DNA of 64,000 nt from Ursus arctos (GCF_023065955.2 NW_026622963.1:8315001-8379000), one strand, 5' to 3'; positions 43,277 to 53,952 are shown, counted from the stretch's first letter. Translations and numbers: made by a program. The notes: generated from the sequence alone by a model not told the origin.

Positions 43277-44189
43277 TTCTGGGTCAGTTTTGGTTGGTTG
43301 GTTCTCTCCTCATTATGTCTTATTCTCCTACTACCAGATGTCAGACATTGTGTATTTTACCTTGTTGGGTGCTAGATGTGTTTTCTTCCCATAAAATTCT
43401 TGCACTGTATTCTGCGATGCAGCTAAGTTACTTGGAAACAGTTTAATGTTTCTCAGGTCTTACTTTTAAGCCTTGTTACACTGAACCAGAACAGAATTTA
43501 TTCTACGGCGAATTCTGCCTCACAAATCAGGCAAAACCCTTTCTGGTACTTTACCCAGGGCCCCATGAATTCTGAGGTTTTCCAGGCTGGCTCTTGAAGT
43601 CAGAAAACATTTCCAGCCTTGTGTGAGCTCCAGGAATTTCCTCCTCTAATCTTCTCTCTTTCCTTGGTCTGAGGTTGCTTCTTCACGTGTATGTTCTGAT
43701 TGGAACTTAGCCAAAGGAAGATGCAAAGAGAGCTCTCTGCAGATCTCCAGAGCTCTCTGTTGATGTAGAGCCCTCTAGTTTCCAGTCACTGGCCTATGAA
43801 TTCTAGCCACTGGGGCATCCCACCTCCATCTCCTCAGCTCAGGGCACCGCTGGGCTCTGCTTGGGCTCCACCTGCCTGCAGTGTGGCCTGGGAACTCTCT
43901 GGGCAGTAAAGGGGGGGCAATCTTAGAACGTACCTCATTTGTTTCTCATCTCGCAGGGACCATTGTCCTTCCTTTTTTGATATCCAGTATCTTGAAAACT
44001 GCTGTTTCATATATTTTGTTTGGGTTTTTCTTAGATATTTTAGGTCAGAAGGTAGCTGACAGCTGGAGTCATTGTCTCCTTCTTTATCCATTCTCCATTC
44101 TTCCCTATGCCCCACTATTGCCAAGAAATGCCATCTATGCATTTCTTCAAGGAAATGCAGACATTTCCTTTGGATTGAGAGAAGGCAGT

Positions 44190-44442
44190 GTGGTCAGCAA
44201 TTAGGTACATGCCCTTAGAGTCAAACACACTGTGGTTCAGATCTTGGCTCTGCCTGTTCCTTGTGTAATGTTGGTCAAATTATTTCACCAATTTGAGCCT
44301 CAGTTTCTTTATTTGAAGAAAGTACAAATGATACCTAGCTATAGGGTTGTTGCGAGGATTAAATAAAGAAATGCAAAAAAAAAAACAAAAAAAACAAAAA
44401 AACCAACCAACCCCAAAAGCGCCTAGCACCAGGCTCAATAAT
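44190..44442 (+). mobile_element. MIR SINE with an A/C-rich insertion
   Basis: MIR order: GATCTTGGCTCTGCCTGTTC near 44240, TTGAGCCTCAGTTTCTTTAT near 44294, GGGTTGTTGCGAGGATTAAA near 44344, then GCGCCTAGCACCAGGCTC at 44420. The last two parts are separated by an A/C-rich stretch of about 50 bp (44371-44416). Confidence 0.85.
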
Positions 44443-44482
44443 GGACTGCATGACCAAACGGATATAGCAGGATTAGTTTTTT

Positions 44483-44815
44483 TATTTTATTTTATTATTT
44501 TTGTATAATAATATTTTTTATTACATTATGTTAGTCACCATACAGTACGTCCCTGGTTTTTGATGTAAAGTTCCATGATTCATTAGTTGCGTATAACACC
44601 CAATGCCCCATGCAATACGTGCCCTCCTTACTACCCATCGCCATCCTATCCCATTCCCCCACCCCCCTCCCCTCTGAAGCCCTCAGTTTATTTCTCAGAG
44701 TCCATAGTCTCTCATGCTTCATTCCCTCTTCTGATTACCCCCCCCCCTTTCTTTATCCCTTTCTTCTCCTACCGATCTTCCTACTTCTTATGGTTTCATT
44801 CATTTATGGAACATA
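44483..44815 (-). mobile_element. 5'-truncated young L1 3' end
   Basis: Antisense L1 tail: TTAGTCACCATACAGTACGT at 44530, GTATAACACCCAATGCCCCA, CGATCTTCCTACTTCTTATG near 44773. The perfect 14-bp duplication AGGATTAGTTTTTT is at 44469-44482 and 44816-44829. Confidence 0.95.
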
Positions 44816-44829
44816 AGGATTAGTTTTTT

Positions 44830-45219
44830 AAATTGCCTTGAATTTCTTCTTTGTCTACACCAGCTCTGTTCCTGGGGACAGTCTTACCATTACTCTTGAA
44901 CTCCCAAAGAGGGGGGTATGACCAGCTCTAAATTTCTTGCACCCACAGAGGGGAGCAACCTTGTGGAGAACTTCCAATAGCACATACCAGAAACATCATG
45001 GACATTTGGCTGCATGAAGCATTATAATGATCTTTTCTTTGTGGCAGATTGACTTTACTAATTAGGTTGGGTTTGAGCCAATGTTAAATACAGTTTGCAT
45101 GTACAGAACGCACACCAATTGGCAGAAACTGGGGACTCAGAAACATTTTAGGTATCAGGACAAGCCAGCTATGATTAAAGCCTTGCCTCAGATAATCCTT
45201 TCTCTCTCCCCTGGCCTCC
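44830..45219. other. No gene seen
   Basis: Low-copy or unassigned sequence. The minus-strand 72-codon frame at 45302-45084 extends into old L1 and is not a gene. Confidence 0.4.
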
Positions 45220-45545
45220 ATTTTTATGAGTTCTTTAAATATTAAGGATATTAACCCTTTACCACAGTTGCAGCAAATATACCCTTCCCATTTGTTATTC
45301 AATTCTGTTTTTAATTTCTAATCTGTTTTAAACAGAATTTAAGAATTCTTATGCAGTTAAACTATGGATTTTCCCTTTTGCAATTTCTTCAACTGCTGTT
45401 CCACCTAGAAAAACCCCATCCAGGGACTGAATCAATGTTCATCTTTATATTTGTCCAGTTTTTTTAACACTATTTCTTATTCTAACGAGAATCTATTTTG
45501 ATTTTGATGTGTGGTATAAGGTGCGAAGGTGTTATATTTGAGATA
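45220..45545 (-). mobile_element. Ancient L1 fragment (L1M/HAL1-like)
   Basis: Antisense motifs: TTTAAATATTAAGGATATTA at 45233, AACCCTTTACCACAGTTGCA, and GATGTGTGGTATAAGGTGCG near 45508, all in L1 ORF2 order but diverged. It may continue at 46020. Confidence 0.65.
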
Positions 45546-45790
45546 ATTAATGCTGGCTGCTACAGCCGTCAAGCCTTGACATCTCAATGCCTCAACACAA
45601 CAAAGCCTTAATTCTCACTGATGTCAGGCCCAGTGATGGTCAGGGGACGCTGTGGAGCGGTGGTCCTCCAAGCAGCCTCTCAGGGTCCCAGCCTGCTTCC
45701 GCCTGCAATTCCACCATCTTGAAGTCTTTTGCTTCCAGTTGGGGATGTTCATAGAATATTTGGTCAGCCCTAACTGCTTCTGCCTCAAGA
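45546..45790. mobile_element. Unassigned old interspersed repeat
   Basis: GCTGGCTGCTACAGCCGTCA near 45552 and CTCAACACAACAAAGCCTTA at 45592 resemble the opening of a common old repeat whose name I cannot assign with confidence. Confidence 0.4.
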
Positions 45791-45806
45791 TCAAGTTAGA
45801 TTTTTC

Positions 45807-46005
45807 TTTTCTTTTTAAAGATTTTATTTATTTATTCGACAGAGCAAGAGCCAGCCAGCGACAGAGGGAACACAAGCAGGGGGAGTGGGAGAGGAAGAAG
45901 CAGGCTCCTAGCGCAGAAGCCTGATGTGGGGCTCGATCCCAGAACGCTGGGATCACGCCCTGAGCCGAAGGCAGACGCTTAACCGCTGTGCCACCCAGGC
46001 GCCCC
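45807..46005 (-). mobile_element. Carnivore SINE, perfect 14-bp target duplication
   Basis: Minus-oriented; AAGATTTTATTTATTTATTC tail region, GGGGCTCGATCCC, and a head CACCCAGGCGCCCC. AAGTTAGATTTTTC is exact at 45793-45806 and 46006-46019. Confidence 0.97.
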
Positions 46006-46019
46006 AAGTTAGATTTTTC

Positions 46020-46265
46020 AAAGAACTAATTCCATGGTGCCATTTGCTGATCACATCTGAAGTTGTGCTTTGTGTACTATCCATGGTCAGGACTGCGTAT
46101 TTTGTTCTAGAAGGTACTGTGTAGATTTCGGTGGCAAATTAGCTTTACCATATGATTTAACATCCCCTCAGGTGAACTCCTCCCTCATTATTTTCTTTTC
46201 TCCAAATTTTCTTGGCTATGACATAACATTATCTGTTACATATGGTATATTGGTTTTATTAACAT
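46020..46265 (-). mobile_element. Ancient L1 fragment, possible continuation
   Basis: Antisense TCCAAATTTTCTTGGCTATG at 46201 is a recognisable L1 ORF2-region phrase. The rest is strongly diverged. Confidence 0.5.
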
Positions 46266-46332
46266 ATGAGTTCTATTGGCACCCCAGAAACTGCACCCAT
46301 CCCCAGGGGTTCAATTCAACACTCAGGTAAAG

Positions 46333-46690
46333 GGTGTCTACTATGGATTGAATGTTTGCATTTCCCCCAAATTCATATGTTGAAGCCTCAATGTGATTTG
46401 GAGGTTTTGGGGAAGAAGCAACTGGGTCATGAAGGTAGAACCCTCACAGGGTTCTACAGCGTCAGTGTCCTTATGAGAAGAGGAAGAGAGCCATCCCCTG
46501 CTATCTCCACCATGTGAGGATACAGGGGGAAGGTGGTTACCTACAAGCAAGGAAGTGGGCCCTCACATGACGCCCATTCTGCCAATTCAATGGCTCTCCC
46601 AGCCTCCAACACTGTGAGAAATAAGTGTTTGTTGTTTAAGTCCCTTAGTCTATGGCATTTTTGTTATAGCAGCCCCAACTGACTGGGGGG
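46333..46690 (+). mobile_element. MLT1-type LTR (ERVL-MaLR)
   Basis: Solo LTR: CTATGGATTGAATGTTTGCA at 46342, AAATTCATATGTTGAAGCCT at 46370, AGTGTCCTTATGAGAAGAGG near 46466, ACTGTGAGAAATAAGTGTTT near 46611, and an end GTTATAGCAGCCCCAACTGA. Confidence 0.92.
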
Positions 46691-47180
46691 ATATCTAAAT
46701 CCATGTCTCCATGTTTTACCCCTTTCCCAAACTCCAGGCCCACATTTCTAGGTGCCTAATACACCACCAGAAATACCTAGAGATCTGACTAGCCCCTCTG
46801 GTGGGAGTGAGATCATACAGCAGCTAATGGGTGATTTGGGGGATTTTTTGAGTTGGAGGTAGAGGGACGTTGGGAGAAAGAGAAGGGCTGTTGTTTCCAC
46901 ATACTCCCCCATCTCTCCCATAGAACCTGGAGAAGTTACAGGCATGAGGGATCATATTCCAGAGCTCCCTTACTCAGGAGGGCTTCCCATTTGGGGAGAC
47001 CTTTAGCAAGTCACTTCAGCTCTTCACGAGTCTACGCTTTCCTCCCTGTGGCCAAGGTTGAGGCGGCAGGAGGACACAGAGTGCAGCAAGGGTCTTGTGT
47101 ATCAGCTCAAAGGAACAGCTGCTGGCAAGAGGGCCTTCAAAAAGGTTTGGGTGCTCTTGCATGGTCTCAACAGTAATAAG
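46691..47180. other. Low-copy sequence, no gene supported
   Basis: A 107-codon plus-strand frame (46853-47176) has no recognisable domain. Confidence 0.45.
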
Positions 47181-47184
47181 AGTA

Positions 47185-47440
47185 ATTGCTCCCGGTTTTT
47201 GAGCACCTACTATGGGCTGGGCATGTTTGCACATTAATTCATTCACCATTTACAGCTCCCTGATGAGCTAACCAGTGTTCCTCTGGTATACGGATGAAGA
47301 GACTCAGATTTTGAAATGTCAAGTGACTTATCCAAGGTCACCAAACTCATAAGGAGAAGAACCAGGATTTAAACCCAGGTCAGTTGACTCTAAAGTCTGA
47401 GTCCATCTACTCAACTATGCTGCATCTGCCATCTTTCAAC
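47185..47440 (-). mobile_element. MIR SINE, nearly full length
   Basis: Reverse MIR order: TTTGAGCACCTACTATGGGC at 47198, GCTGGGCATGTTTGCACATT, AATGTCAAGTGACTTATCCA near 47316, AGGATTTAAACCCAGGTCAG near 47363, and a CTCAACTATGCTGCATCTGC end. Confidence 0.88.
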
Positions 47441-48714
47441 ATAGCAGGGAGATCCAGACTGCTCCAAAGCTTGTGAACAGAATTAAAAATTGTCTTGAAA
47501 ATAGCTGTAGTTGTGTGAGAGGGGTGATGGCCCATCTTAATGGTGGGCTGGAGGGATAATTTCATGTAATTTAATTCTTCATGCTGAAGAATAATGATGT
47601 GTGTGATGAATTAGGAACCAATTGGCTAGAATAACCAAAACCGAGTTTCCAGGCATTAGACAATTGTTTGTATTTGCTCGATGGATAGACCAGCTATTAA
47701 GGAAGAGAGCTTTATATTCTTTCCTAATGTACAACACAGAAGAACTGGCTAAGAAATCTTAATGTGCCTTGAGCTGAACTTGGGCTGAGAGCTAAAGTGT
47801 GGACCAGGGTAGAGACCTTCTAGATGACTGAAAGGCTAAGTAAGAAAAGAAAAGGTTTTATCTGTGTCAAAAGAAACCATTTGTGTTCTGAGGAGACCCC
47901 TCTTCCATGGCACTCAACCTTCAGAGCATTAGGCCTTTCAATACAGAAAAGCAGTCCTCCTAATTGACATGCAATGGTCATGACCACATTCTTTTAGCCT
48001 AAAGACTGTCCTGTTCCATGATGGGTTATTCTGACCAGTTTCGATTAGGAAGAAGAAAGAACCCTTATTCATAGAGCATAGCGTAAAAGAAATGCTTGGG
48101 ACACAGAATGGAATGGATTTAGCCCTGGCCATACTCCCTCTGGTGCCCTTTGTAACAAACCCAAGTCCCCCACATACTTAAGGAGAGTCTCAGACAAAGG
48201 GGAAACATAGCTGTTCGGGATTTGCTGAGCACAAGGCTATTCCTCAGTGTTTAGGGCAAAAGAAACAATTATGCATTTTGCCAAGTGTGCCCGTTCCCTT
48301 AATGATTGCATCCATGTGTATTTTAGGAGAACTTCAGTCTTCTGTTTCTTATTCATTAACACTTTACACTTCAAAAGATTGTTTTGTAAGAGCTACTCAA
48401 TGCACAAGAAGTCTCATGAGTTTTTCTTCTAAATGAGCCAGGAACTTTCCAAGAACCAGGAAGCAGCAAGTTGCCAAGAATAAATAAATGAACTCCAGAA
48501 GGTTCAAGTTTGGTTTAAAACTCTGTAAGGTTTTAAGTAGGTTCTATATCTGGCTTAACTCCATGTCCCCATCTAAGACATAAACCACAGGAGGGAATAC
48601 TATTTCTGGCATGCAACTTTTTTCCCAAGCATTGAATTTAATGATCATTTCCAATAATGATTAATTAGAAAATGTTAGCAGAATAGTTATAATGCAATGA
48701 CGTAAGGAGGACGA
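47441..48714. other. Non-repetitive-looking DNA; possible conserved noncoding element at 47470-47720
   Basis: No gene is seen. 47560-47620 is rich in TAATT and AATGAT-like motifs (ATTTCATGTAATTTAATTCT at 47561), unlike the repeats around it. That is the look of many deeply conserved developmental enhancers, but conservation cannot be judged from one genome. Confidence 0.3.
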
Positions 48715-48872
48715 GAGTATGGCGCAATAGCTCTTGCCTGAAAGTTAGGCAGACCTGGACTTGGTTCTGCCACAAAATTTGCAGGGCAAAGTAAATCTAG
48801 TCTCTCTGTGCCCGAGTTTCCTTATCTATGAAATGAAGAAACAACAGCAGATGATCTCTAAGCTTCCATGAG
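48715..48872 (+). mobile_element. MIR SINE
   Basis: MIR order: GGCAGACCTGGACTTGGTTC near 48749, AAAGTAAATCTAGTCTCTCT near 48788, and GAGTTTCCTTATCTATGAAA near 48815. Confidence 0.8.
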
Positions 48873-49025
48873 GAATGTTAAAAATGACCCCTGGTCCAAT
48901 CTGTGGACACAAGTAGTCTGGGGTTTCAGTATTGTTGATCAAGATTGGAATTAGTGGACTGTATTCTTGTCCAACTCTGAAGGTTTAAAAAAAAAGTGAA
49001 AGTGGGCTAGTGACAGATCTATTTA

Positions 49026-49232
49026 TTTATTTTTTTTTTTAAAGATTTTTTATTTATTTATTCGACAGAGATAGAGACAGCCAGCGAGAGAGGGAACACA
49101 AGCAGGGGGAGTGGGAGAGGAAGAAGCAGGCTCATAGCGGAGGAGCCTGACGTGGGGCTCGAACCCGGAACGCCGGGATCACGCCCTGAGCCGAAGGCAG
49201 ACGCTTTAACCGCTGTGCCACCCAGGCGCCCC
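49026..49232 (-). mobile_element. Carnivore SINE, perfect 16-bp target duplication
   Basis: Minus-oriented; poly-T and AAAGATTTTTTATTTATTTA, GACAGAGATAGAGACAGCCA, GGGGCTCGAACCCGG and CACCCAGGCGCCCC. GTGACAGATCTATTTA is exact at 49010-49025 and 49233-49248. Its B-box region (GGGTTCGAGCCCC on the minus strand) matches the canonical GGTTCGA tRNA form. Confidence 0.97.
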
Positions 49233-49284
49233 GTGACAGATCTATTTAAAGAAAAGATGTGTGGGTAGAGAAAAAGGAAGGAGG

Positions 49285-49645
49285 AATGTCTTAGTCAGTT
49301 AGGGCGGCTCTAACAAGATGGGAGCTTAAGGCGCAAACATTGATTTCTCAGTGTTCTGGAGGCTGGAAGTCCAAGATCCAGGGGTGGTCAAGTGATGGTG
49401 AGGGCCCGCTTCCTGGCTTGTAGACAGCTGTCTTTTCACCGCATCCTGGCATGGTCGAGAGAGAACTCTGGTCTCTTCAGTCCCTTATAAGGGCACCAGT
49501 GCCTTCATGGGGGCTCTACCCCCACGACCTCATCCAAACCCAATGACCTTTCAAAGATTCCATCTCCAAACACACCCCATTGGAGATTAGGGCCTTCACA
49601 TTGGCATTTGAGGTTGGGGAGCACAAGCATTCAGCCCGTAGCTGG
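49285..49645 (-). mobile_element. MLT1-type LTR, reverse orientation
   Basis: Reverse of the MLT1A-like order: CAGTGTTCTGGAGGCTGGAA near 49351, GGTGAGGGCCCGCTTCCTGG near 49397, CCCTTATAAGGGCACCAGTG near 49482, CACAAGCATTCAGCCCGTAG near 49622. Confidence 0.9.
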
Positions 49646-51714
49646 GGATGTAACAGACGTGGTGGGTGTCAGATCCTCTGGACCAGGCCAGTGGCCCATG
49701 GCCTAGCTGCTGTGGGTGTTGGCGGCTCCTAGTGCACACCTGTGCTCTCCCTGGAGGCTTGCCCTTGGCTGATTGAAGCTGGAGGTGTGGGAGGCTACAA
49801 GTCCTGCCCTCAGGATGCATCTTGGCCACGGACTGACTGATGGAGGAGTCTAACAGTCCAGCTCCTTTGTCTCTAGGCCCTTGATGCTACGGGGCTCCGT
49901 ATGATCAGGCTGTGGCTAGATGTCCCCTGACATCTCTGCTGAGCTTCTTCCCCTGCCCGCTCCTGCTTCTCTCACTCCTCTCTATCTCAGAATCTCCGTC
50001 TCAGGCTCTGCTTCTAGGGACCTGACCTAAAATGAGGGGAAAAAGAAAAATGAGCTGTCTAAGTAGCTCTTGTTAGTGTTACAAGAACAATGCCTGGCTC
50101 ACGTGTCCTGGGCCTGGCACAGACAAGGTCGTGATGGAGAGAGCAGAGGTGCTGGGCACGAGGCAGCCCTGAGAAACAGAGCTCTGTGGCCTTGGTAGGA
50201 GTTTTGTCCAGCCAGCCAGCCGTCATTCAAAGAGAGTTATGACTGTGATGGCTCCGGGCCGGTAAGCAGCTCTCCTCGGGTCAATTCAGTTCATGCTGTA
50301 ACTTGACCAAGCTGGGCCTTGTGTCCGCTGAGGCCCCAGCAGCAGGCTGAGAAGGGGAGGGGATGGCATCATCGCAGAGGACGGGCAGCATCTGCTCTGC
50401 CCAGGAGAGGAATGACCACAGGACTAGGCGATTTAGAAGGAGGAACAATGACATTCATCTTGAAGATCAGAAAAGACTTTGAAGGAGATGGCGTTTATTC
50501 CAGAGCCTGGTGGATGTATCTGATTTGAAAATGTGAAGACATGTGGTGGGAGAGATTTCTAGGTGGTAAAAAGAGTCTTATCTCAATAAGCATGCTCTTT
50601 TTATGTTGTTGTTGTTGTTGTTGTTGTTTTTCCCCCATGAAACTATACCAAAGTAAAATTTCAACCTTGGGTGTGATTCATAGGTTTGAGACTCCATATG
50701 GGGAATTGAAACTAAGATCCCGTGGGACTTAGAGCCCCAGGATCTGTTTTCCTCTGGTGGAAGCTATCTGTCCCTTGTGAGTGCTCTCAGATACCTTCCG
50801 GCATGTACTCCCTTTTCTAGAGTCCCAGTGATGGCATACATGACAGTAGGGGACTCATTCAGGGAGGGCGACAGACCTCAGTCCCCAGGGGGAAACCAGG
50901 GCGATGCTAAGTGAAGGGGAGGGGCTGTGAAAGCTCCCAAAAGATACAGACCAGGCTGAGCAAGGGCAAGAGAGAATACCATGTGCCTGCAAGTCAGGGA
51001 ACTCTCTGGGGAGACGAGAAAGTGAAGACGAGACGGCAGCTGGTGGCAGGCATCAGCAGATGGTATGCCTCGCTGCCGGAGATGGAACAGCGATCGGAGA
51101 CAAAGACGCCATCCTGGAGAGAGGACAGCCTCCCTGGCCCTTCTGCAGGAGTCCTGGGCCAAGCTGGGAAGAGGAGCCTCTCGCCTTCTGCCAGGAAGCG
51201 GGATGGAGGAGGGGGAGTGGCCTTCTGCAGCTTCCATCTCCAGGACGGGCGGGAAGCAAAGACGGACGGATGGAGGGTGTCCAGAATCCTGCTTTCTGTC
51301 AAGGTCAGGAAAGGTGCCTGTTGCTCTAGGAGCCCTCAGGTGGTCTTACAGGAGATGTGGGAGTGGAAATGACTAACCAGGGGCCATTCAGAGCCACGAA
51401 GGAGAGGCGGCTGGAGGGAGCATCAGTCCATCGGGCTGAGAGGTTAAGGAGCCTTATGTTAGCATTTCTTTTAACGTGTGTGGCCCCATCCTCAGGACGT
51501 GAGATACTCTTCTGATTTCATGATATTACACACTTTTTATACAGCAAATTCTTTGCTTTGTGCTTTCTTTTAGTGTTCTTAGGTTGAGAAAAACATCCCC
51601 TTCGCGAGGTTTGATTTCATGTTCTCCCAAGTTTTCTACAATTTGAAAACTTAACTCTTTAAATCCCCGCAATTAATTTCGGTGCACGGAGGGAGGGGTG
51701 GACCTCGTTTAAAA
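49646..51714. other. Low-copy GC-richer DNA with a (GTT)n repeat; no gene supported
   Basis: Overlapping frames of up to 153 codons (50911-51372, plus) share DNA with comparable minus-strand frames at 51302-50878. They show no domain and no splice pattern. (GTT)n lies at about 50605-50628. Confidence 0.5.
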
Positions 51715-51715
51715 C

Positions 51716-52062
51716 AGGAGATCATGCTAAGTGAAATAAGTCAAGCAGAGAAAGACAATTATCATATGGTTTCTCTCATCTATGGAACATAAGAATTAGG
51801 AAGATCGGTAGGGGAAGAAAGGGAGAAAGAAAGGGGGGGTAATCAGAAGGGGGAATGAAACATGAGAGACTATGGACTCTGGGAAACAAACTGCGGGCTT
51901 CAGAGGGGAGGGGGTGGGGGAATGGGATAGACTGGTGATGGGTAGTAAGGAGGGCACGTATTGCATGGTGCACTGGGTGTTATACACAACTAATGAATCA
52001 TCGAGCCTTACATCGGAAACCAGGGATGTACTGTATGGTGACTAACATAATATAATAAAAAA
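51716..52062 (+). mobile_element. 5'-truncated young L1 3' end, sense
   Basis: Sense L1 tail: GCTAAGTGAAATAAGTCAAG near 51727, CATATGGTTTCTCTCATCTA near 51763, GGTGCACTGGGTGTTATACA near 51967, GTACTGTATGGTGACTAACA near 52029, and an A-rich end. Minus-strand frames here are artefacts. Confidence 0.93.
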
Positions 52063-52104
52063 AAAACATTAAAAAACATAATCTGTAACTCTCTCGTTGA
52101 GAAG

Positions 52105-52190
52105 AAAAGAAAATTGATGTTTCTTTTCTTTTTTTTTCTCCTCTTTTTAAATTATGTTCAGTTAGCCACTGTATAGTACATCATTAGCTT
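52105..52190 (-). mobile_element. Small L1 3' end remnant
   Basis: TTATGTTCAGTTAGCCACTG near 52154 and GTATAGTACATCATTAGC are the antisense form of an older L1 3' end. Adjacent to, and oriented opposite to, the previous L1 tail. Confidence 0.7.
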
Positions 52191-53016
52191 TTGATCATTA
52201 TAGTAGTATTAGGAAAATATAAAACCTTTGACAGAAGGAAAAAACATCATGTTCTCACCACCCAGAAATAATCGTTTTTGGTACATTCTCTTTCATTCTT
52301 TCGTTGTCTGTAGTTTACTGAGTGTAATCATATGATAATGCAAAATTTTATAGGCTGATTTTTTAAATTGCAACTGTTTTGATAATAAATATACTAAATA
52401 CTCATTAGAGGAAGTTTAGAGAATACATAAATTTATGAAACAGAGAATGATATTCAGTTTTGTGTATTTTCTTATAGTAATAACACAATTTTTGTAACTG
52501 TACTTTTATGCTTTTTTTAAAGATTTATTTATTTATTTGAGAGAGAGGGAGAAAGAGACAGTGCAGGGGGGAAGAAGGGCAGAGGGAGAGGGAGAGAGAG
52601 AATCTCAAGCAGACTCTCAGCTCATTGAGGAGCCTGATGCGGGGCTCGATCTCACGACCCTGAGATCATGACCTGAACCGAAACCAAGAGTCAGACACTT
52701 AACTGGCTGAGCCACACAGGCGCCCCTGCTTTTATGTTTTTTAAATCACTGATGCCATACAGTGTATGCTGGACTCTAAGCACTGTGAACAGGCTCCAGA
52801 TGGGAGACCAGACAAAGAGGGACATGGAAATATACCCACATATATACCTAATCTATGTCTCGTGTATGTCTGTATCTATGGAACCTAGCGTTTATTGTTT
52901 CCCAAATCATATACCCAATAGTCAGGTTGCTCAATATGATTTTTTAAACTACATTAGTAATATTTTATTTTTAAGGTGGATACATAGTACTTGTTGTATT
53001 ACTGTTTCATTAATTT
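52191..53016. other. AT-rich unassigned old-repeat sequence
   Basis: Outside the SINE, phrases such as CACCACCCAGAAATAATCG near 52256 resemble an old LINE-derived element, which I do not name. The 94-codon frame at 52734-53018 is not supported. Confidence 0.4.
52519..52727 (-). mobile_element. Carnivore SINE
   Basis: Minus-oriented; AAAGATTTATTTATTTATTT tail, GAGAGAGAGGGAGAAAGAG body, GGGGCTCGATCTCACGACC region, and a head CCACACAGGCGCCCC. CTTTTATG flanks both sides, with a T-rich continuation. Confidence 0.92.
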
Positions 53017-53030
53017 AAAATTGGGTATCA

Positions 53031-53233
53031 GGGGCGCCTGGGTGGCACAGTGGTTAAGCGTCTGCCTTCGGCTCAGGGCGTGATCCCGGCGTTATGGGAT
53101 CGGGCCCCACATCAGGCTCCTCCACTATGAGCCTGCTTCTTCCTCTCCCACTCCCCCTGCTTGTGTTCCCTCTCTTGCTGGCTGTCTCTATCGCTGTTGA
53201 ATAAATAAATAAAATCTTTAAAAAAAATAAAAT
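53031..53233 (+). mobile_element. Carnivore SINE, perfect 14-bp target duplication
   Basis: Head GGGGCGCCTGGGTGGCACAG, C/T body, AATAAATAAATAAAATCTTT, and a tail of A and AAAAT units. AAAATTGGGTATCA is exact at 53017-53030 and 53234-53247. Confidence 0.97.
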
Positions 53234-53254
53234 AAAATTGGGTATCAAAATGTA

Positions 53255-53952
53255 TTTAGTTTCTTTTCAACTTTTTATCTGGCAGTAATTTCGAATTTAT
53301 AAAAATAGAATGAGGAGTACACATTTACCCAAATTAACTTACTGTTAACGTTTAAACATGTTTGCTTTATCATGTTCTCTCTCTCCCCTTCCTCTCTCTC
53401 TCTCTTTCTCTACCTAATTTTTTTCCTGACCCATTTGATGGGAAACTATGTATACACCATGGTCCATTACCCCTGAATACTTTGGTATTTCCTAAGACTA
53501 GAGATACTCTCTTACATAAATACAACACAGTTATCAACTTCATACATGTATAACTACGCTGATATAATCATCTTATCTCATATACTGTTCGTATTCTAAT
53601 TATGTCGGTTGATCTAATAATGTCCTTGGTGGCATGTTTCCCCTTCAGCACAAAATCCAGTCTAGGTTCAAGTTTTGCATTTAGTTGTCACATCTCCTTA
53701 GCCTCTTTTAATCTAGAACTTTTCCACTGCTTTTCTTTGATTTTCATGATCTTAACATTTTTAAGAATACAGTCCCTTTCACCGGTCTTTTTCACCAGAA
53801 TGTTTCACATTTATACAGTGTTCATTTGATTAAATTGTGGCTGTGCCTTCATGACCAGAAAACTGTATTGGAGAATTAGAGTTGTATCCTTTTTAGGGTA
53901 TTTCATTTGGACTATGTAATGTTCACCTGTCCATCATAACTGCTGTTAATTT
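53255..53952 (-). mobile_element. L1ME-type 3' UTR, left part
   Basis: Antisense old L1 3' UTR: GCATTTAGTTGTCACATCTC at 53678, CTTTGATTTTCATGATCTTA near 53736, and CCATCATAACTGCTGTTAAT at the insertion point. It continues at 55771 after a younger L1. Confidence 0.85.

Larger units (their letters stand above)
35050..44095 (-). mobile_element. Ancient near full-length L1 (L1-C, L1M type) carrying seven insertions
   Basis: Antisense L1 reads collinearly from 3' UTR-like sequence (CAATTTGATCTATTTTGACA near 35111), through ORF2, to ORF1 and 5' UTR sequence (CCTTGTTGGGTGCTAGATGT at 43360; GTTACTTGGAAACAGTTTAA at 43427; CCCCATGAATTCTGAGGTTT at 43561). The insertions are 35839-36316 (L1), 36541-36734 (SINE), 37530-39665 (L1), 40101-40313 (SINE), 40988-41115 (L1), 41838-42228 (MLT1) and 42293-42519 (L1). 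Without them the host is about 5.3 kb. The RT motif reads FADN at 39783-39772, so catalysis would be lost. Confidence 0.85.

Noticed and set aside
44371..44416. Polyadenylated processed pseudogene tail
   Set aside because: The sequence before the A-rich tract is a MIR, not a spliced gene copy.
50911..51372. 153-codon plus-strand open frame
   Set aside because: Overlaps minus-strand frames of similar length and has a biased composition. No family resemblance.
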